Shown in pieces: positions 36,401-45,740 of a stretch of 64,000 bases of DNA (position 1 is the first letter of the stretch; each line of letters starts with the position of its first letter). A model generated the notes under the pieces. That model had not been told where the DNA came from. It saw only the letters and a program-made list of their open reading frames with translations, and made no database searches. The stretch is taken from contig NZ_WOSX01000015.1 in NCBI RefSeq assembly GCF_011516735.1, positions 18,531 through 82,530 on the forward strand. Direction: 5' to 3'. The translations under genes and the position numbers were made by a program. Source of the DNA: Acetobacter fallax (GTDB lineage Bacteria > Pseudomonadota > Alphaproteobacteria > Acetobacterales > Acetobacteraceae).

Positions 36401-36570
36401 GCTCTGTTGTCGTTACGAGTTGATCTGTGATTTTTCAAAGGGTCAGAAAAAGACCGGGCTCAGCCCGCGCCCGGAAGGGGTCGCGGACCCCTTCACCCCA
36501 ATCCGTTGATCAACAAACCGGTTTCCAAAGGTCTGCGACCTTTGGTGGGTTTCAGGGCAAAGCCCTGAGA
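36401..36570. repeat. Hairpin repeat family, copy B (170 bp)
   Basis: Starts GCTCTGTTGTCGTTACGAG and carries, in order, TTGATCTGTGATTTTTCAAA, CCGGGCTCAGCCCG, AGGGGTCGCGGACCCCTT, CCAAAGGTCTGCGACCTTTG and CAGGGCAAAGCCCTG. Four of these are short hairpins. Copy C at 46748 has the same length and order. More hairpins of the same style follow to about 36652 (TCCGGGCTGAGCCCGGA). It fills most of the 456 bases between the LysR and hydrolase genes. Confidence 0.85.
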
Positions 36571-36789
36571 AGTTACCAACACTTAATGACAACAGAGCCT
36601 TTGGAAACCATTCAGGGCGCAGTCCCTGCCAGGTCCGGGCTGAGCCCGGATGCCCTCATCTGCGGCTCGGTCTTTACAACCGCCGATATGAGGCCGGAAG
36701 CGGCTCCCGGCTTTATGATGCGGTCAGATCAGGTGCCTGACACTATCAATGAAGAATGACTCCAGGCTGATGAAGGGTTACGAAACGCT

Positions 36790-37575
36790 GTGCTGCTGAA
36801 TGTGATTGAACGCGGGCCTGAAGGGCCTGCCGATGGCCGTCCACCTGTTGTCTTTCTTCACGGACTTTTCGGACGAGGGCGAAATTTCGGGTTTTTCCAG
36901 CGCAGTCTCTCAGAGACACGTCGGACGCTGGCACTGGACCTGCGCAATCATGGCGACAGTCCTCACGGTCCGATGGATTATCCGACACTGGCCGCAGATG
37001 TCAGAGAGACCCTGGCGGCGCACAATGCACTGCCTGCGATCATCATCGGCCATTCAATGGGCGGAAAGACAGCGATGATGCTGGCACTGACTGCGCCAGC
37101 CGATGTTCACGCCCTCATGGTCGCCGATATTGCGCCGGGCGAAGGCGGACTCGCCCACACCCAGGATCTTACCGGGGGCCTGGTGAAACTGGCGATGCCC
37201 GCGACGCTTGATCTGTCGGGAGCAAACACCTGGCTGGAACCCGTGATCAGAGACCGGAGCGTGCGCGATCTGATGATTCAGAACCTGCAACTTGGCGATC
37301 ATCCGCGCTGGCGGATCGGCCTGAATGAGATTCGGGACGCGCTGGATGCGATTGTCGGCTGGCCCGTGATGCCGGCAGGCACGGAATATGACGGACCGAC
37401 ACTGTTCGTGGCCGGCGGAGACTCGAAGTATATCCAGCCAAAGAACTATCCCGAGATGCGAAGGCTTTTTCCGCATTACCGGCTGGAGGTGATCGAAGGA
37501 GCCGGGCACTGGCTCCATGCTCAGAAGCCACGTGAATTTCTGGCGATTACTACACAGTTTGTGAACAGCGTTTAG
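36790..37575 (+). CDS. Alpha/beta hydrolase, YbfF-type esterase
   Basis: A 261-residue hydrolase. VVFLHGLFGRGRNFG (oxyanion region), LALDLRNHGDSPH, nucleophile GHSMGGKTAM near residue 89, and the catalytic His in EGAGHWLHAQKP. This fits the YbfF/ABHD11 esterase group. The start is GTG with AAGGG about 13 bases upstream. It lies downstream of hairpin repeat copy B. Confidence 0.88.
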   Translation: MLLNVIERGPEGPADGRPPVVFLHGLFGRGRNFGFFQRSLSETRRTLALDLRNHGDSPHGPMDYPTLAADVRETLAAHNALPAIIIGHSMGGKTAMMLALTAPADVHALMVADIAPGEGGLAHTQDLTGGLVKLAMPATLDLSGANTWLEPVIRDRSVRDLMIQNLQLGDHPRWRIGLNEIRDALDAIVGWPVMPAGTEYDGPTLFVAGGDSKYIQPKNYPEMRRLFPHYRLEVIEGAGHWLHAQKPREFLAITTQFVNSV

Positions 37576-37636
37576 AAAACACGGCCGTTCACAGCCTCCC
37601 CGCGCCGATGCACAGAGAAACCTGCAAACGCGCGGT

Positions 37637-38740
37637 TCAGGCAGGGATTGCACCTGTGCCGGAATTACCCTCCTGGTCCACACCGGAAAGACGCGTTCCA
37701 TATCGGCGCGTAAAGGAAGACAGGACCACGCCCAGAGCGAGGTCACGAAGTCCGGCTTTTTTTCCGTAATCCCAGGATGCCGTGGCGCTGTAGGCACCGA
37801 GACGCAGGAGCTTCAGACAGGCTTCAAGGCGTAAGAGAATAGTCTGATTTTCGTAAACGCGAAGACGCAGGCTACAAAATTTTTCGAGCTGACTCCAGCA
37901 GCGTTCGGCGCGTTGCAGCGCGATGGTATCCGGCCCGGATTGTCCGGGCTCCGAGAGCGCCCGCCGGAAAATATCACGTCGGCAACGCGCGGTAATGGCG
38001 GGCGCACGCAGCCTCTCACTGCGATTTGAGATCAGACAGGTAAGACGTTCGCTCATGGTGCGCGCCCGTCTGTTGTTCCACCCATAAGCATTGCTGCCGT
38101 GCTGACGGTAATCGGCCAGGGACTGTTCTATGAAAGCAGTGCGCCCGAGAGATGTGGCAAGGAAAAAATACCACCCGTCATGGGTATCTTTTTCATTGAG
38201 ATGATAAAGATCGATACTGCTCTGCCAGAAGGACTCATATTTTTTCAGGGAAGCCTGAAAAACCATCGTAAAACCACAGGGATTTAACCACGGCCGGCTT
38301 CGGAGCTGTTCGACAACCGGATTTTTATCTAACAGCAGGTCGAGCCTGTCGCTAAGGATCTTTCCAGCCTGAACGATGCGCGCCTCATGATGGACCAGCA
38401 GGATGCTCTCATCCTGAAAGACTTCCACGCAGCGACTCAGTTTTTCCGGATACCAGTGGTCGTCCTGATCGCAGAACGCGATCAGGTCCGAACAGCAGAG
38501 ATGAGCTGCCTTCATGAAGTTACCACGGAAACCGAGGCGAACTTCATTGACATAAATCCGCACAGGAAAAGGTGCTGTTTTTGCAAAGACCTCTATTTTT
38601 GCAATGGTATCGTCGGATGATCTGTCATCGCAGACTACAAGTTCCGCCGGGAGAAACGTCTGCTGCCTGAGGCTTTCGAGCTGCTCCCCGATATATCGGG
38701 TACCATTAAAGGTTGCCATCGCGATGGATACAGCTTTCAT
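37637..38740 (-). CDS. Family 2 glycosyltransferase
   Basis: A 367-residue protein with a GT-A N-terminal domain: SIAMATFNGTRYIGEQLESL, VVCDDRSSDDT and the metal-binding LIAFCDQDDHW. It resembles rhamnosyl- or glucosyl-transferases that add single sugars to surface polysaccharides. No other polysaccharide genes are nearby. The last 100 residues are basic and do not show clear membrane segments. An AT-rich 380-base gap separates it from the ribosomal protein genes. Confidence 0.87.
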   Translation of the reverse strand: MKAVSIAMATFNGTRYIGEQLESLRQQTFLPAELVVCDDRSSDDTIAKIEVFAKTAPFPVRIYVNEVRLGFRGNFMKAAHLCCSDLIAFCDQDDHWYPEKLSRCVEVFQDESILLVHHEARIVQAGKILSDRLDLLLDKNPVVEQLRSRPWLNPCGFTMVFQASLKKYESFWQSSIDLYHLNEKDTHDGWYFFLATSLGRTAFIEQSLADYRQHGSNAYGWNNRRARTMSERLTCLISNRSERLRAPAITARCRRDIFRRALSEPGQSGPDTIALQRAERCWSQLEKFCSLRLRVYENQTILLRLEACLKLLRLGAYSATASWDYGKKAGLRDLALGVVLSSFTRRYGTRLSGVDQEGNSGTGAIPA

Positions 38741-39050
38741 CGGACACCTGATTTCTTATTTATTATAGGTTTTTACAGAAAAAAGTGACGTGCCTCAGCC
38801 TCGCAAAATAATAGCGGCGAACTCACTCGCCCACTACATGCCCTGCTGATATTTTTACTACGTGACTGCCTGAACGGCAGGCTAAATCACGCCAAATATC
38901 CATGTCCACAAAAATAATATTTTGACATATTTTGACACACCTGAAATATTTCTCCAGTCTTCAGGCCAGATGCGGAGACCACAGCACCCGTTGATATCAG
39001 GCAGCGAACAGAACGCCAGACGAACCGCCCCCCCCCCCCGATACACCATA
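38741..39050. other. AT-rich intergenic stretch with a 12-C tract
   Basis: No gene seen. Low in GC relative to the flanks and contains an uninterrupted run of 12 C (39028-39039) just upstream of the rpsI terminator. Promoter of the glycosyltransferase gene must lie at its left end. Confidence 0.5.
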
Positions 39051-39085
39051 AAAAAAGCCGCCGGCCCGAAGGCTGGCGGCTTTTT
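39051..39085 (-). terminator. Bidirectional terminator after rpsI
   Basis: An AAAAAAGCCGCC arm (39051-39062) pairs with GGCGGCTTTTT (39075-39085), with an inner G-C stem and a CGAA tetraloop. T-runs occur on both strands. It lies 36 bases after the rpsI stop. Confidence 0.92.
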
Positions 39086-39120
39086 CGTAACCCTTTCCCC
39101 GAGGGGAGCGTTGTCGCAGA

Positions 39121-39612
39121 TCAGCGCTTGCTGAACTGGAACGAACGACGGGCCTTGGCTTTACCGTATTTCTTACGCTCAACCTGACGGGAGTCACGGG
39201 TCAGGAACCCGGCTGCCTTCAGAATGCTGCGCAGACCCGGCTCGTAATGCGTCAGCGCGCGGCTGAGCCCATGACGAACCGCGCCAGCCTGACCGGACAG
39301 ACCACCACCGGTCACCGTGCAGACCACGTCGAACTGGTTGTAGCGGTCAGCGACCAGGAAAGGCTGCGTCAGCAGCATGCGCAGAACCGGACGGGCGAAA
39401 TAGGTGCCGATCGGACGACCGTTCACCGAAATGTCGCCCTTGCCAGGCTTGATCCACACGCGGGCAACCGATTCCTTACGACGACCCGTCGCGTAAGAAC
39501 GGCCCTGCGCATCGCGCTTCACTTCATAAACAGGCGCTTCCGGGGAAAGCGTCGCCGGAGCAACGTCTTTCAGGTCAGCAAGCGTGCCTGTGCGTTCCAG
39601 AGTTTCGGACAT
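39121..39612 (-). CDS. rpsI: 30S ribosomal protein S9
   Basis: A 163-residue protein with the S9 core ([41 protein letters not shown]) and the conserved C-terminal [11 protein letters not shown] tail that reaches into the decoding centre. A 37-residue N-terminal extension precedes the core, as in several alphaproteobacteria. It follows rplM by 5 bases. Confidence 0.98.
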   Translation of the reverse strand: MSETLERTGTLADLKDVAPATLSPEAPVYEVKRDAQGRSYATGRRKESVARVWIKPGKGDISVNGRPIGTYFARPVLRMLLTQPFLVADRYNQFDVVCTVTGGGLSGQAGAVRHGLSRALTHYEPGLRSILKAAGFLTRDSRQVERKKYGKAKARRSFQFSKR

Positions 39613-39617
39613 GGTTA

Positions 39618-40097
39618 TCAGACCCCACTCTTCGCGGCGATGGTGTTTTTACGGTTCAGAGCCGCAACATCCAGTTTGACCGGAGCCTGCCCGTCATGCG
39701 GGTGAGCCGGGCCGGCATAGACATGCAGATTACGCATCTGGGCGCGCTGCAGCGGGCCACGCGTGATCATACGCTCAATGGCTTTCTCAACCACCTCGGT
39801 CGGGTTCTTGCCTTCAAGACGCTGCGCGATCGTGCGCGACTTGATGCCACCCGGATAGCCGGTGTGATAATGGAACAGCTTCTGGCCGACTTTATTGCCG
39901 GTGAGGCTGATCTTCTCCGCGTTGACGATAACGACATGGTCGCCGCAATCAACGTGAGGAGTGAACTGCGGCTTGTGCTTGCCGCGGAGACGCGTGGCAA
40001 CAAGAGTGGCGAGACGACCAAGAACGAGGCCTTCGGCGTCGATCAGGATCCAGTTCTTCGTCACCTCCGCCGGTTTAAGCGAGAGAGTGGTCTTCAT
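39618..40097 (-). CDS. rplM: 50S ribosomal protein L13
   Basis: A 159-residue protein with the L13 signature ([77 protein letters not shown]). First gene of the usual rplM-rpsI pair. Confidence 0.98.
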   Translation of the reverse strand: MKTTLSLKPAEVTKNWILIDAEGLVLGRLATLVATRLRGKHKPQFTPHVDCGDHVVIVNAEKISLTGNKVGQKLFHYHTGYPGGIKSRTIAQRLEGKNPTEVVEKAIERMITRGPLQRAQMRNLHVYAGPAHPHDGQAPVKLDVAALNRKNTIAAKSGV

Positions 40098-40416
40098 TGA
40101 TCTTATATCCGTCCAGAAATCTTGAGCGGTTCGGGTGGCGCCTTATGCTCACACAGCACGCCGGCGTCAAGCGGGATCGCACTAAAAACACCCCTTCCTG
40201 ACATTTTTTACCATTTTTTCTGATGCTTTCACCACGGTAACATATTACCGCATCACATCATCACAACAAAAAACCTCCCCGGCCGACACCACCGGGCTCC
40301 GCGAAAGTGCCGGAAAATACTCAAAGAAATACAGACGGATCACAGACATGGTGCTCCCCTGCCCTGTTCCTGATAGGAAGGACACACGATTGCTGACCTG
40401 AAAGATCCCTGCCCCT
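40098..40416. promoter_or_regulatory. rplM divergent upstream region with palindrome
   Basis: No gene in these 319 bases. A palindrome CGGTAACATATTACCG lies at 40235-40250 (6-bp arms, 4-base centre), preceded by T-rich runs (TTTTTTACCATTTTTTC). It could be an operator or promoter element for rplM-rpsI or the divergent gene. Confidence 0.45.
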
Positions 40417-41982
40417 ATGACCAGCCGCCGCACAACCCTGACCGTTGCCATTCTCTCGGCCACCGCTCTTATCGGCCTTGGGGGTGCGGGCTGGGTGTGG
40501 ATGCACAGAAAAGCCGATACCGAGCTGACGACCGAACTGGAGCAGTTACGGAGCCAGTTGCCAGCCGGCACCGAGTTCACATGGAAGCGAGCCGTGGCGA
40601 TGCCGGTGAGCCACGGCGCACGCCTTACGGATGTCATGCTGAAAAAGCCCGAAGGCACCGTGACCGCGGCCGCTCTGGAACTCGTCGGGGCGCATCAGAA
40701 ACCTCCGGCGCCTGGCAGTCAGGGCCAGCCTCTGCTTCAGTTCGACCATATCCTCGCCCATACCCTGCATGTCAGCGTCGCAACCGGAACCGTCGATATC
40801 AGGCGGCTGGCTCTTGATGGCCTCACCCTTCCGGCCGATTCCAGCCATCTGGCCGATCTGGTGATCGACCACGGGGAACTGGCGGACATGGCGATCCACG
40901 GGCAGACCGGAGAGATCTCCGCCACTCTCGGCAATGTCACACTCGACCAGTACGGGGTCGGCCATCCGTCCCGGCTTGTTGTGCGTCAGTTCTCGCTGAC
41001 CGGCACGGTTCACCCGATGCGGGTCATCACCGCCGAGCGTTTCTCCACGGATGGCAGCGACCTCGCCTCTGTTCTGCTCGCCCGGATACACGGAGAGCGG
41101 CTGCCCCCGCGTGACGGCACGCAGAGTGCCCGTATCGACAATGTCTCGCTCAAAGGTGTGGTCGGCCAGCCCGGAAGCCCGATCATGCCGATCGCCGCCT
41201 TTGAACGCCTGACCAGCTTCAGCAACACCACGGATCAGAAAAGCCAGGTTGCCGTCAGCCTCACCCATTTCCGCGTCTGGCCCTCCGGGCCGCAGCTGGA
41301 GACGATCAGAACACTGGGTTACAGCCGCTTCGAGGCGTCCGCTGTCGTCAGCGCCCTGGTGGATTATGGCGCCAGCGTCGTGCATCTGTCACAGCTTGAC
41401 GTGAACGCACCGACTTTCGGCCGTCTCGATCTGTCCGGAGATCTGACCGATGTGAACGGGTCGGTCGTGGATGCTCTGACAGGACGCATGACACAGCCCA
41501 ATGTGGCGCATCTGGATGCAACCTGGCGTGATAACGGCCTGGTGGGACGTCTGCTGAAAAACGCCGCCATCGGTCAGGGCATGGACCCCGATGCCTATGT
41601 CCCGCTGCTGGAGCGCTCGTTCGCACCGCCGGGCGCGGCACCGGACAGTGTCGGCGCCCAGCTTGCAAGTTACATTGCCAGTCCGGGCGCCGGACCGCTC
41701 ACACTCGCGCTCTCGCCATCTCAGCCGCTTCCCCTCCTGGCAGTCGTGGCGCTGTTCTCCGTCGCAACCCATCCGGGCCTCGCCGAATCAGTGGGCCTGA
41801 CCGTGCAGGCCCCCTCCGGAGCAACAGAGAAGACACCGGCAAGCACGCCTGATCCTGATACGACAACCGACGAACCCGTCGACCCGTCCATTCTGAAAGG
41901 CTCGCCCCCGGCGCCATCACCGGCACAGACACCCCCTCCGCCCTCACCCGCCATTCCGGCTCCCGCATCGACACATCCATGA
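40417..41982 (+). CDS. Membrane-anchored protein of unknown function, proline-rich tail
   Basis: A 521-residue protein I do not recognise. A single N-terminal membrane segment (TLTVAILSATALIGLGGAGWVW, near residues 7-28) anchors a large, likely periplasmic domain with many alternating hydrophobic strands (for example VSVATGTVDIRRLALDGLTL). The last 70 residues are Pro/Ala/Ser/Thr-rich (PPAPSPAQTPPPPSP) and could cross the cell wall or bind another protein. Its stop overlaps the next gene by 4 bases, so translation is coupled. Confidence 0.75.
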   Translation: MTSRRTTLTVAILSATALIGLGGAGWVWMHRKADTELTTELEQLRSQLPAGTEFTWKRAVAMPVSHGARLTDVMLKKPEGTVTAAALELVGAHQKPPAPGSQGQPLLQFDHILAHTLHVSVATGTVDIRRLALDGLTLPADSSHLADLVIDHGELADMAIHGQTGEISATLGNVTLDQYGVGHPSRLVVRQFSLTGTVHPMRVITAERFSTDGSDLASVLLARIHGERLPPRDGTQSARIDNVSLKGVVGQPGSPIMPIAAFERLTSFSNTTDQKSQVAVSLTHFRVWPSGPQLETIRTLGYSRFEASAVVSALVDYGASVVHLSQLDVNAPTFGRLDLSGDLTDVNGSVVDALTGRMTQPNVAHLDATWRDNGLVGRLLKNAAIGQGMDPDAYVPLLERSFAPPGAAPDSVGAQLASYIASPGAGPLTLALSPSQPLPLLAVVALFSVATHPGLAESVGLTVQAPSGATEKTPASTPDPDTTTDEPVDPSILKGSPPAPSPAQTPPPPSPAIPAPASTHP

Positions 41983-42872
41983 CCATGACAGTTCATGTGA
42001 TCGGCGCCGGCGGACGATCCGGCGCAGCACTCTGCCGCGCCCTGCTCGCTCAGGGGAAAGACGTGGTTCCCGTTGTCCGGGACCGGAACCGCTATCAGGC
42101 AGGGTCCGGACTTTCATCCGGCAGGCAGGGTCCGGGCGGCGGCACACTGCACGAACCTCACATCGCGGATCTGACAGGGCCGCCTGATGATCTGAGGCTG
42201 GCGCTTCTGGATGCGTCCGTCGTTGTCTGCACGGCGCATGCGCGAAACATTCCGGCCGTGCTGGCTGCGGCACCCGCACAGGCCCGGATCGTGGCGCTGG
42301 GCAGCACGCGCAAGTTTACCCGCTGGCCGGATGCCCATGGAAACGGTGTGCTCGCCGGCGGACTGGCGCTGCTGACGTCAGGCCGCAACGGCGTGATCCT
42401 TCACCCGACGATGATTTACGGCGCTGAAGGAGAAGATAACGTGCAGCGCCTCGCAACACTTCTGCGGTATCTGCCGGTCGTGCCGTTACCTGGCGGAGGA
42501 CGATCCCTGGTCCAGCCGATCCATCAGAGCGACGTGACGGCCTGCCTTCTGGCCGCGATCGATAAAGACTGGAACGGAGCCCACAGCCTGGTGATCGCGG
42601 GCGCCGCCCCGGTGACCTACCGTGACTTCGTTCATCTTGTTGCCCGGGCAGCCGGGATGCGGATGCCTCCGGTAATCTCCATTCCCGCCGGGCCGCTGAT
42701 CGCAGCCGCAGCCGTGCTTCGCCTCATTCCGGGCCTGCCGGATATCGGACCGGCTGAAATCCGCCGATTGCTGGAGGACAAGGCCTTCAGCATCGGACCA
42801 ATGGTCAGTACGCTCGGAGTTGTGCCTGTCTCCCTGGAAACGGGACTGGCACGGTTATTCGGAGAAAACTAA
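41979..42872 (+). CDS. NAD(P)-binding SDR-like protein (atypical/NDUFA9-like)
   Basis: A 297-residue Rossmann protein: VHVIGAGGRSGAALCRAL, VVCTAHARNI, ALGSTRKFTRW, LHPTMIYGAEGEDNVQRL and LVQPIHQSDVTACLLAA. The TMIYG and PIHQSDV motifs fit atypical SDRs related to the complex I 39-kDa subunit or nucleoside-sugar epimerases. Substrate unknown. Coupled to the membrane-anchored protein gene upstream and convergent with the MTHFR-like gene by a 4-base overlap. Confidence 0.8.
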   Translation: MTMTVHVIGAGGRSGAALCRALLAQGKDVVPVVRDRNRYQAGSGLSSGRQGPGGGTLHEPHIADLTGPPDDLRLALLDASVVVCTAHARNIPAVLAAAPAQARIVALGSTRKFTRWPDAHGNGVLAGGLALLTSGRNGVILHPTMIYGAEGEDNVQRLATLLRYLPVVPLPGGGRSLVQPIHQSDVTACLLAAIDKDWNGAHSLVIAGAAPVTYRDFVHLVARAAGMRMPPVISIPAGPLIAAAAVLRLIPGLPDIGPAEIRRLLEDKAFSIGPMVSTLGVVPVSLETGLARLFGEN

Positions 42873-43615
42873 GCTCCTAATACGCCAGCCAGCGGCCCGA
42901 GATAGCTGGCAAGCTTTACGCGCAGCGGCATGAGATAGACATTCCCGCCATCATCGCGAATGTCCCGAATGGCGGTTTCGGCGAAAGCGATGTTGGCGTC
43001 CAGCGTGGGTTCGAAATCCTGAGGAAAAACGATATGATTCGTCGTTTCCCAGTAAGAGCGGGATTTCGGCCCGATGACGGGTGAGAAACCCCAGAAAACG
43101 CACTCATCGCGGAGCCACTCACGACAGAGATCAAGCATCCGGTTATCGAAAACAGGCTGCGTGAAAAACCCGCATGCACCGGCATCTTTTTTGCGGGCGA
43201 CCTCTTCAAGTTCCTGCCAGGGCGCCCGCCGATACGGGTCGAAAGCCGCATAAATGGCCAGATGAGGCGCCTCGCGGCGATAACGCCGGATGATAGCTTC
43301 TGAATTGTTGGGGAATGTCTGATGGTTCAGATCCGCCGGAGGATCGCCGTGGACAACGAGAAGCTCGGTCAGCCCCGGCGTATCGAGCCCGGGAAGCGGC
43401 CCTTTCGGGTCAATGTCAATGGCGCGGATATGCGGAATGACAGACCGGAACTGATCAGAAACCTGGGCAGCGGCAGCCCAGCTGCGCAGATCGAACCGCA
43501 TCAGATCAGGAATGTTAATCGTGCTCACCGCAGGGGAACAGTCGCGAAGTTCAGCAACCTCGCGCTGCAACGTGTCAGCGTTGCGGGCAACCAGCTCTAC
43601 GGAAACACGACTCAT
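42869..43615 (-). CDS. Short methylenetetrahydrofolate reductase-like protein
   Basis: A 248-residue TIM-barrel flavoprotein-like sequence. It keeps INIPDL at the N-terminus, HIRAIDIDPKGP, LLVVHGDPPADL and CGFFTQPVFDN, hallmarks of the MTHFR family. It is about 40-50 residues shorter than MetF (about 290), and the overall sequence diverges, so it may act on folate or a related one-carbon carrier. No methionine genes are adjacent. Confidence 0.72.
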   Translation of the reverse strand: MSRVSVELVARNADTLQREVAELRDCSPAVSTINIPDLMRFDLRSWAAAAQVSDQFRSVIPHIRAIDIDPKGPLPGLDTPGLTELLVVHGDPPADLNHQTFPNNSEAIIRRYRREAPHLAIYAAFDPYRRAPWQELEEVARKKDAGACGFFTQPVFDNRMLDLCREWLRDECVFWGFSPVIGPKSRSYWETTNHIVFPQDFEPTLDANIAFAETAIRDIRDDGGNVYLMPLRVKLASYLGPLAGVLGA

Positions 43616-43689
43616 GACGAACTTTTTTCTGAAAACGATCTCATAAGCGAAGTCTAGCGCATCGACTGGCGGGACAAAACGCCGGACGA

Positions 43690-43938
43690 TCAGGTCAGAG
43701 CGTCAGCCGGGGGAATACCTGTCACCCTGTCATAAAAACGCCTGAACGGCCCGGGGCCCGCGAGCACCGTGTTTGCCACTGAAACAGAGGCTGGCCGGAG
43801 AGGAACGACATTACTCTGAGACGCCAGATGAGGCAGGGCCGGCTCGTGAGGACCTCCGCGACCGGAAGGCGGCTTATGCCCGTGCCTGAGATGCTGCTGC
43901 CATGCCATAAGCTGGAAATACATGATGACGCCGGACAT
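43690..43938 (-). CDS. Hypothetical 82-residue protein
   Basis: A short open frame starting MSGVIMYFQLMAWQQHLRHGHKPPSGRGG. A purine-rich stretch (GGGAGAAGGGGAC) precedes the ATG. No known family; composition is ordinary. Coding status is uncertain. Confidence 0.35.
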   Translation of the reverse strand: MSGVIMYFQLMAWQQHLRHGHKPPSGRGGPHEPALPHLASQSNVVPLRPASVSVANTVLAGPGPFRRFYDRVTGIPPADALT

Positions 43939-44405
43939 GTCCCCTTCTCCCGTTCTGCGTTATATTGGCTACAACGTGTAACAGAGATGAAAAGTTTCCG
44001 GCATTTGCAGCGTGCAGCATACACCTGCATCATCGGACCCACGCAAACACACTGGCAACTGTTGTTGATTTGCGAAGTATAAAGACAGGTTTTCCTGACA
44101 GAGGATTGGGAAGATACGTTTCTTCGGAAAGATTTCCGGAGCAGCATTGACTATAAAATCGGGAATACCAGCAGCCGCCGTGCTGGCAGCCTCATCCCGG
44201 GCAACGGCATCCCGTCGGCGTGCTGATACGCCCGCCAGGCACGGTGCTCCCGCCGGACATTGTTTCTCCGGCAGAAAATCTGGCCGGATATGAAGCCTCG
44301 ATCGCATGATGGAACACCAGATGGCGGCCATAACAGACCAGAGCCCGAAAAACCCCCGCCAGAACACACCTGGATCGCAGACAGCCGAACCTGTGAATCA
44401 CCCTC
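43939..44405. other. 467 bases without a recognised gene
   Basis: Several open frames on the minus strand overlap each other, but none shows a family motif or a convincing ribosome site. Possibly contains decayed coding sequence. It separates the hypothetical gene from the MFS transporter stop. Confidence 0.45.
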
Positions 44406-45659
44406 TCAGGCCGCCTGACGCACGCGCCCCGCAAGCCAGAAAGCAGACCCCATGGCGAGGGCAAGTATGATCAGAGTAAACCCGGCAATCCCCGGCCACC
44501 GCCATGCGCTCCAGAACCAGCCTCCCGCAGACCCGGCCACGCTGGACCCCATGTAATAGCAGAGCAGATACAGTGATGTGGCGTGCCCGCGATCGGTTTT
44601 CGCAAGACGCCCAACCCACCCGCTGGCGATGGCATGAGACGTGAAAAATCCCATGGTCAGCAGCGAAATCCCGATAACGATGCAAGGCACAGAGGCCATC
44701 ATCGTCAGCAGAATCCCGGCCATCATGGTGGCAATGCCAACCGGGAGAACACGCTGGCGCCCGATCCTGTCAGAAAGAATGCCCGCCACAGAGGATGCGC
44801 CGACACCAAAGAGATAGACCGAGAACAGAAGTCCCTGCTGCGTCTGATCGAAATGATAAGGCGCGGCTGTGAGACGATAGCCGGCGTAATTAAACACGGT
44901 CACAAACGCGCCCATAATCAGGGCGCCGATAAGATAGACGGCAGGCAGCGCCGAACGGAACAGATGACGAGCCCAGGCGCTGATGTGATAGCTGACGCCA
45001 AGGCGGCCGCGCGGCGAGAAATGTCGTGAACGGGGCAGAAGAAGAACGAAAAAAACGGCGGCAGTCATATCAATGACACCAACCAGCCCCATGGCCGTGC
45101 GCCAGCCGAAATACTGAGTCAGGACGCCGGAGCCCACCCGCCCGATCATACCTCCCAGGGCGTTTCCCGCCACATAAAGGCCCATCGCGGCAGCGAGTTC
45201 GCGCGGCTCAACCTCCTCGGCAAGATACGTCATGGCCACAGCCGGAACACCGCCCAGGGTGATGCCCTCAAGAGTGCGCAACAGCAGCATGGCCGGCCAG
45301 TTCGGTGCACAGCCGGCGGCAATGTTGAGGGCCGCGGAGGCCAGCAAAGCCACAAACATCAGTTCGCGGCGCCCGAAACGCTCGGACAGAGGCGCGGCGA
45401 AGAGAATGGCGATGGCAAGGCTTACGGTCGAGACGGACAGCGACAGTGAACTTGAAGCCGGCGTGATCCCGAACGCATTCGAAAACACGGGAAGCAGGGG
45501 CTGCACGCAATACAGCAGCGAGAACGTCGCAAAACCGGAAAGAAAAAGAGCCAGACTGGCATGGCGATATTCGGGGGTGGCCCGCGTCATGCGCGGAGTC
45601 ATGCGTCGGCTGGAGGGACGGGTTTGCTGCGGTTCTGAAAAGGTGGCGCTCGTACTCAT
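44406..45659 (-). CDS. MFS exporter (YnfM/arabinose-efflux type)
   Basis: A 417-residue protein with 12 hydrophobic segments and the MFS loop motif APLSERFGRRELM between helices 2 and 3 and SDRIGRQRVL between helices 8 and 9. The YCVQPLLPVFSNAFGI stretch near residue 51 is typical of the YnfM-type efflux group. Export of a drug or sugar is likely but the substrate is not evident. Divergent from a LysR regulator with an 81-base gap. Confidence 0.88.
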   Translation of the reverse strand: MSTSATFSEPQQTRPSSRRMTPRMTRATPEYRHASLALFLSGFATFSLLYCVQPLLPVFSNAFGITPASSSLSLSVSTVSLAIAILFAAPLSERFGRRELMFVALLASAALNIAAGCAPNWPAMLLLRTLEGITLGGVPAVAMTYLAEEVEPRELAAAMGLYVAGNALGGMIGRVGSGVLTQYFGWRTAMGLVGVIDMTAAVFFVLLLPRSRHFSPRGRLGVSYHISAWARHLFRSALPAVYLIGALIMGAFVTVFNYAGYRLTAAPYHFDQTQQGLLFSVYLFGVGASSVAGILSDRIGRQRVLPVGIATMMAGILLTMMASVPCIVIGISLLTMGFFTSHAIASGWVGRLAKTDRGHATSLYLLCYYMGSSVAGSAGGWFWSAWRWPGIAGFTLIILALAMGSAFWLAGRVRQAA

Positions 45660-45740
45660 AATGTAAAATTATCGTGTGTTGTGTGTTATCTGTCCAATAT
45701 ATAATACGTCGCGTTGCGATATGTTATGGAGATACCTGCC
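45660..45740. promoter_or_regulatory. MFS-LysR divergent promoter region
   Basis: AT-rich, with CAATATATAATACG that would serve as a -10 region and GTGTGTTGTGTGTTATC. Compact divergent promoter; no defined dyad is obvious. Confidence 0.4.
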
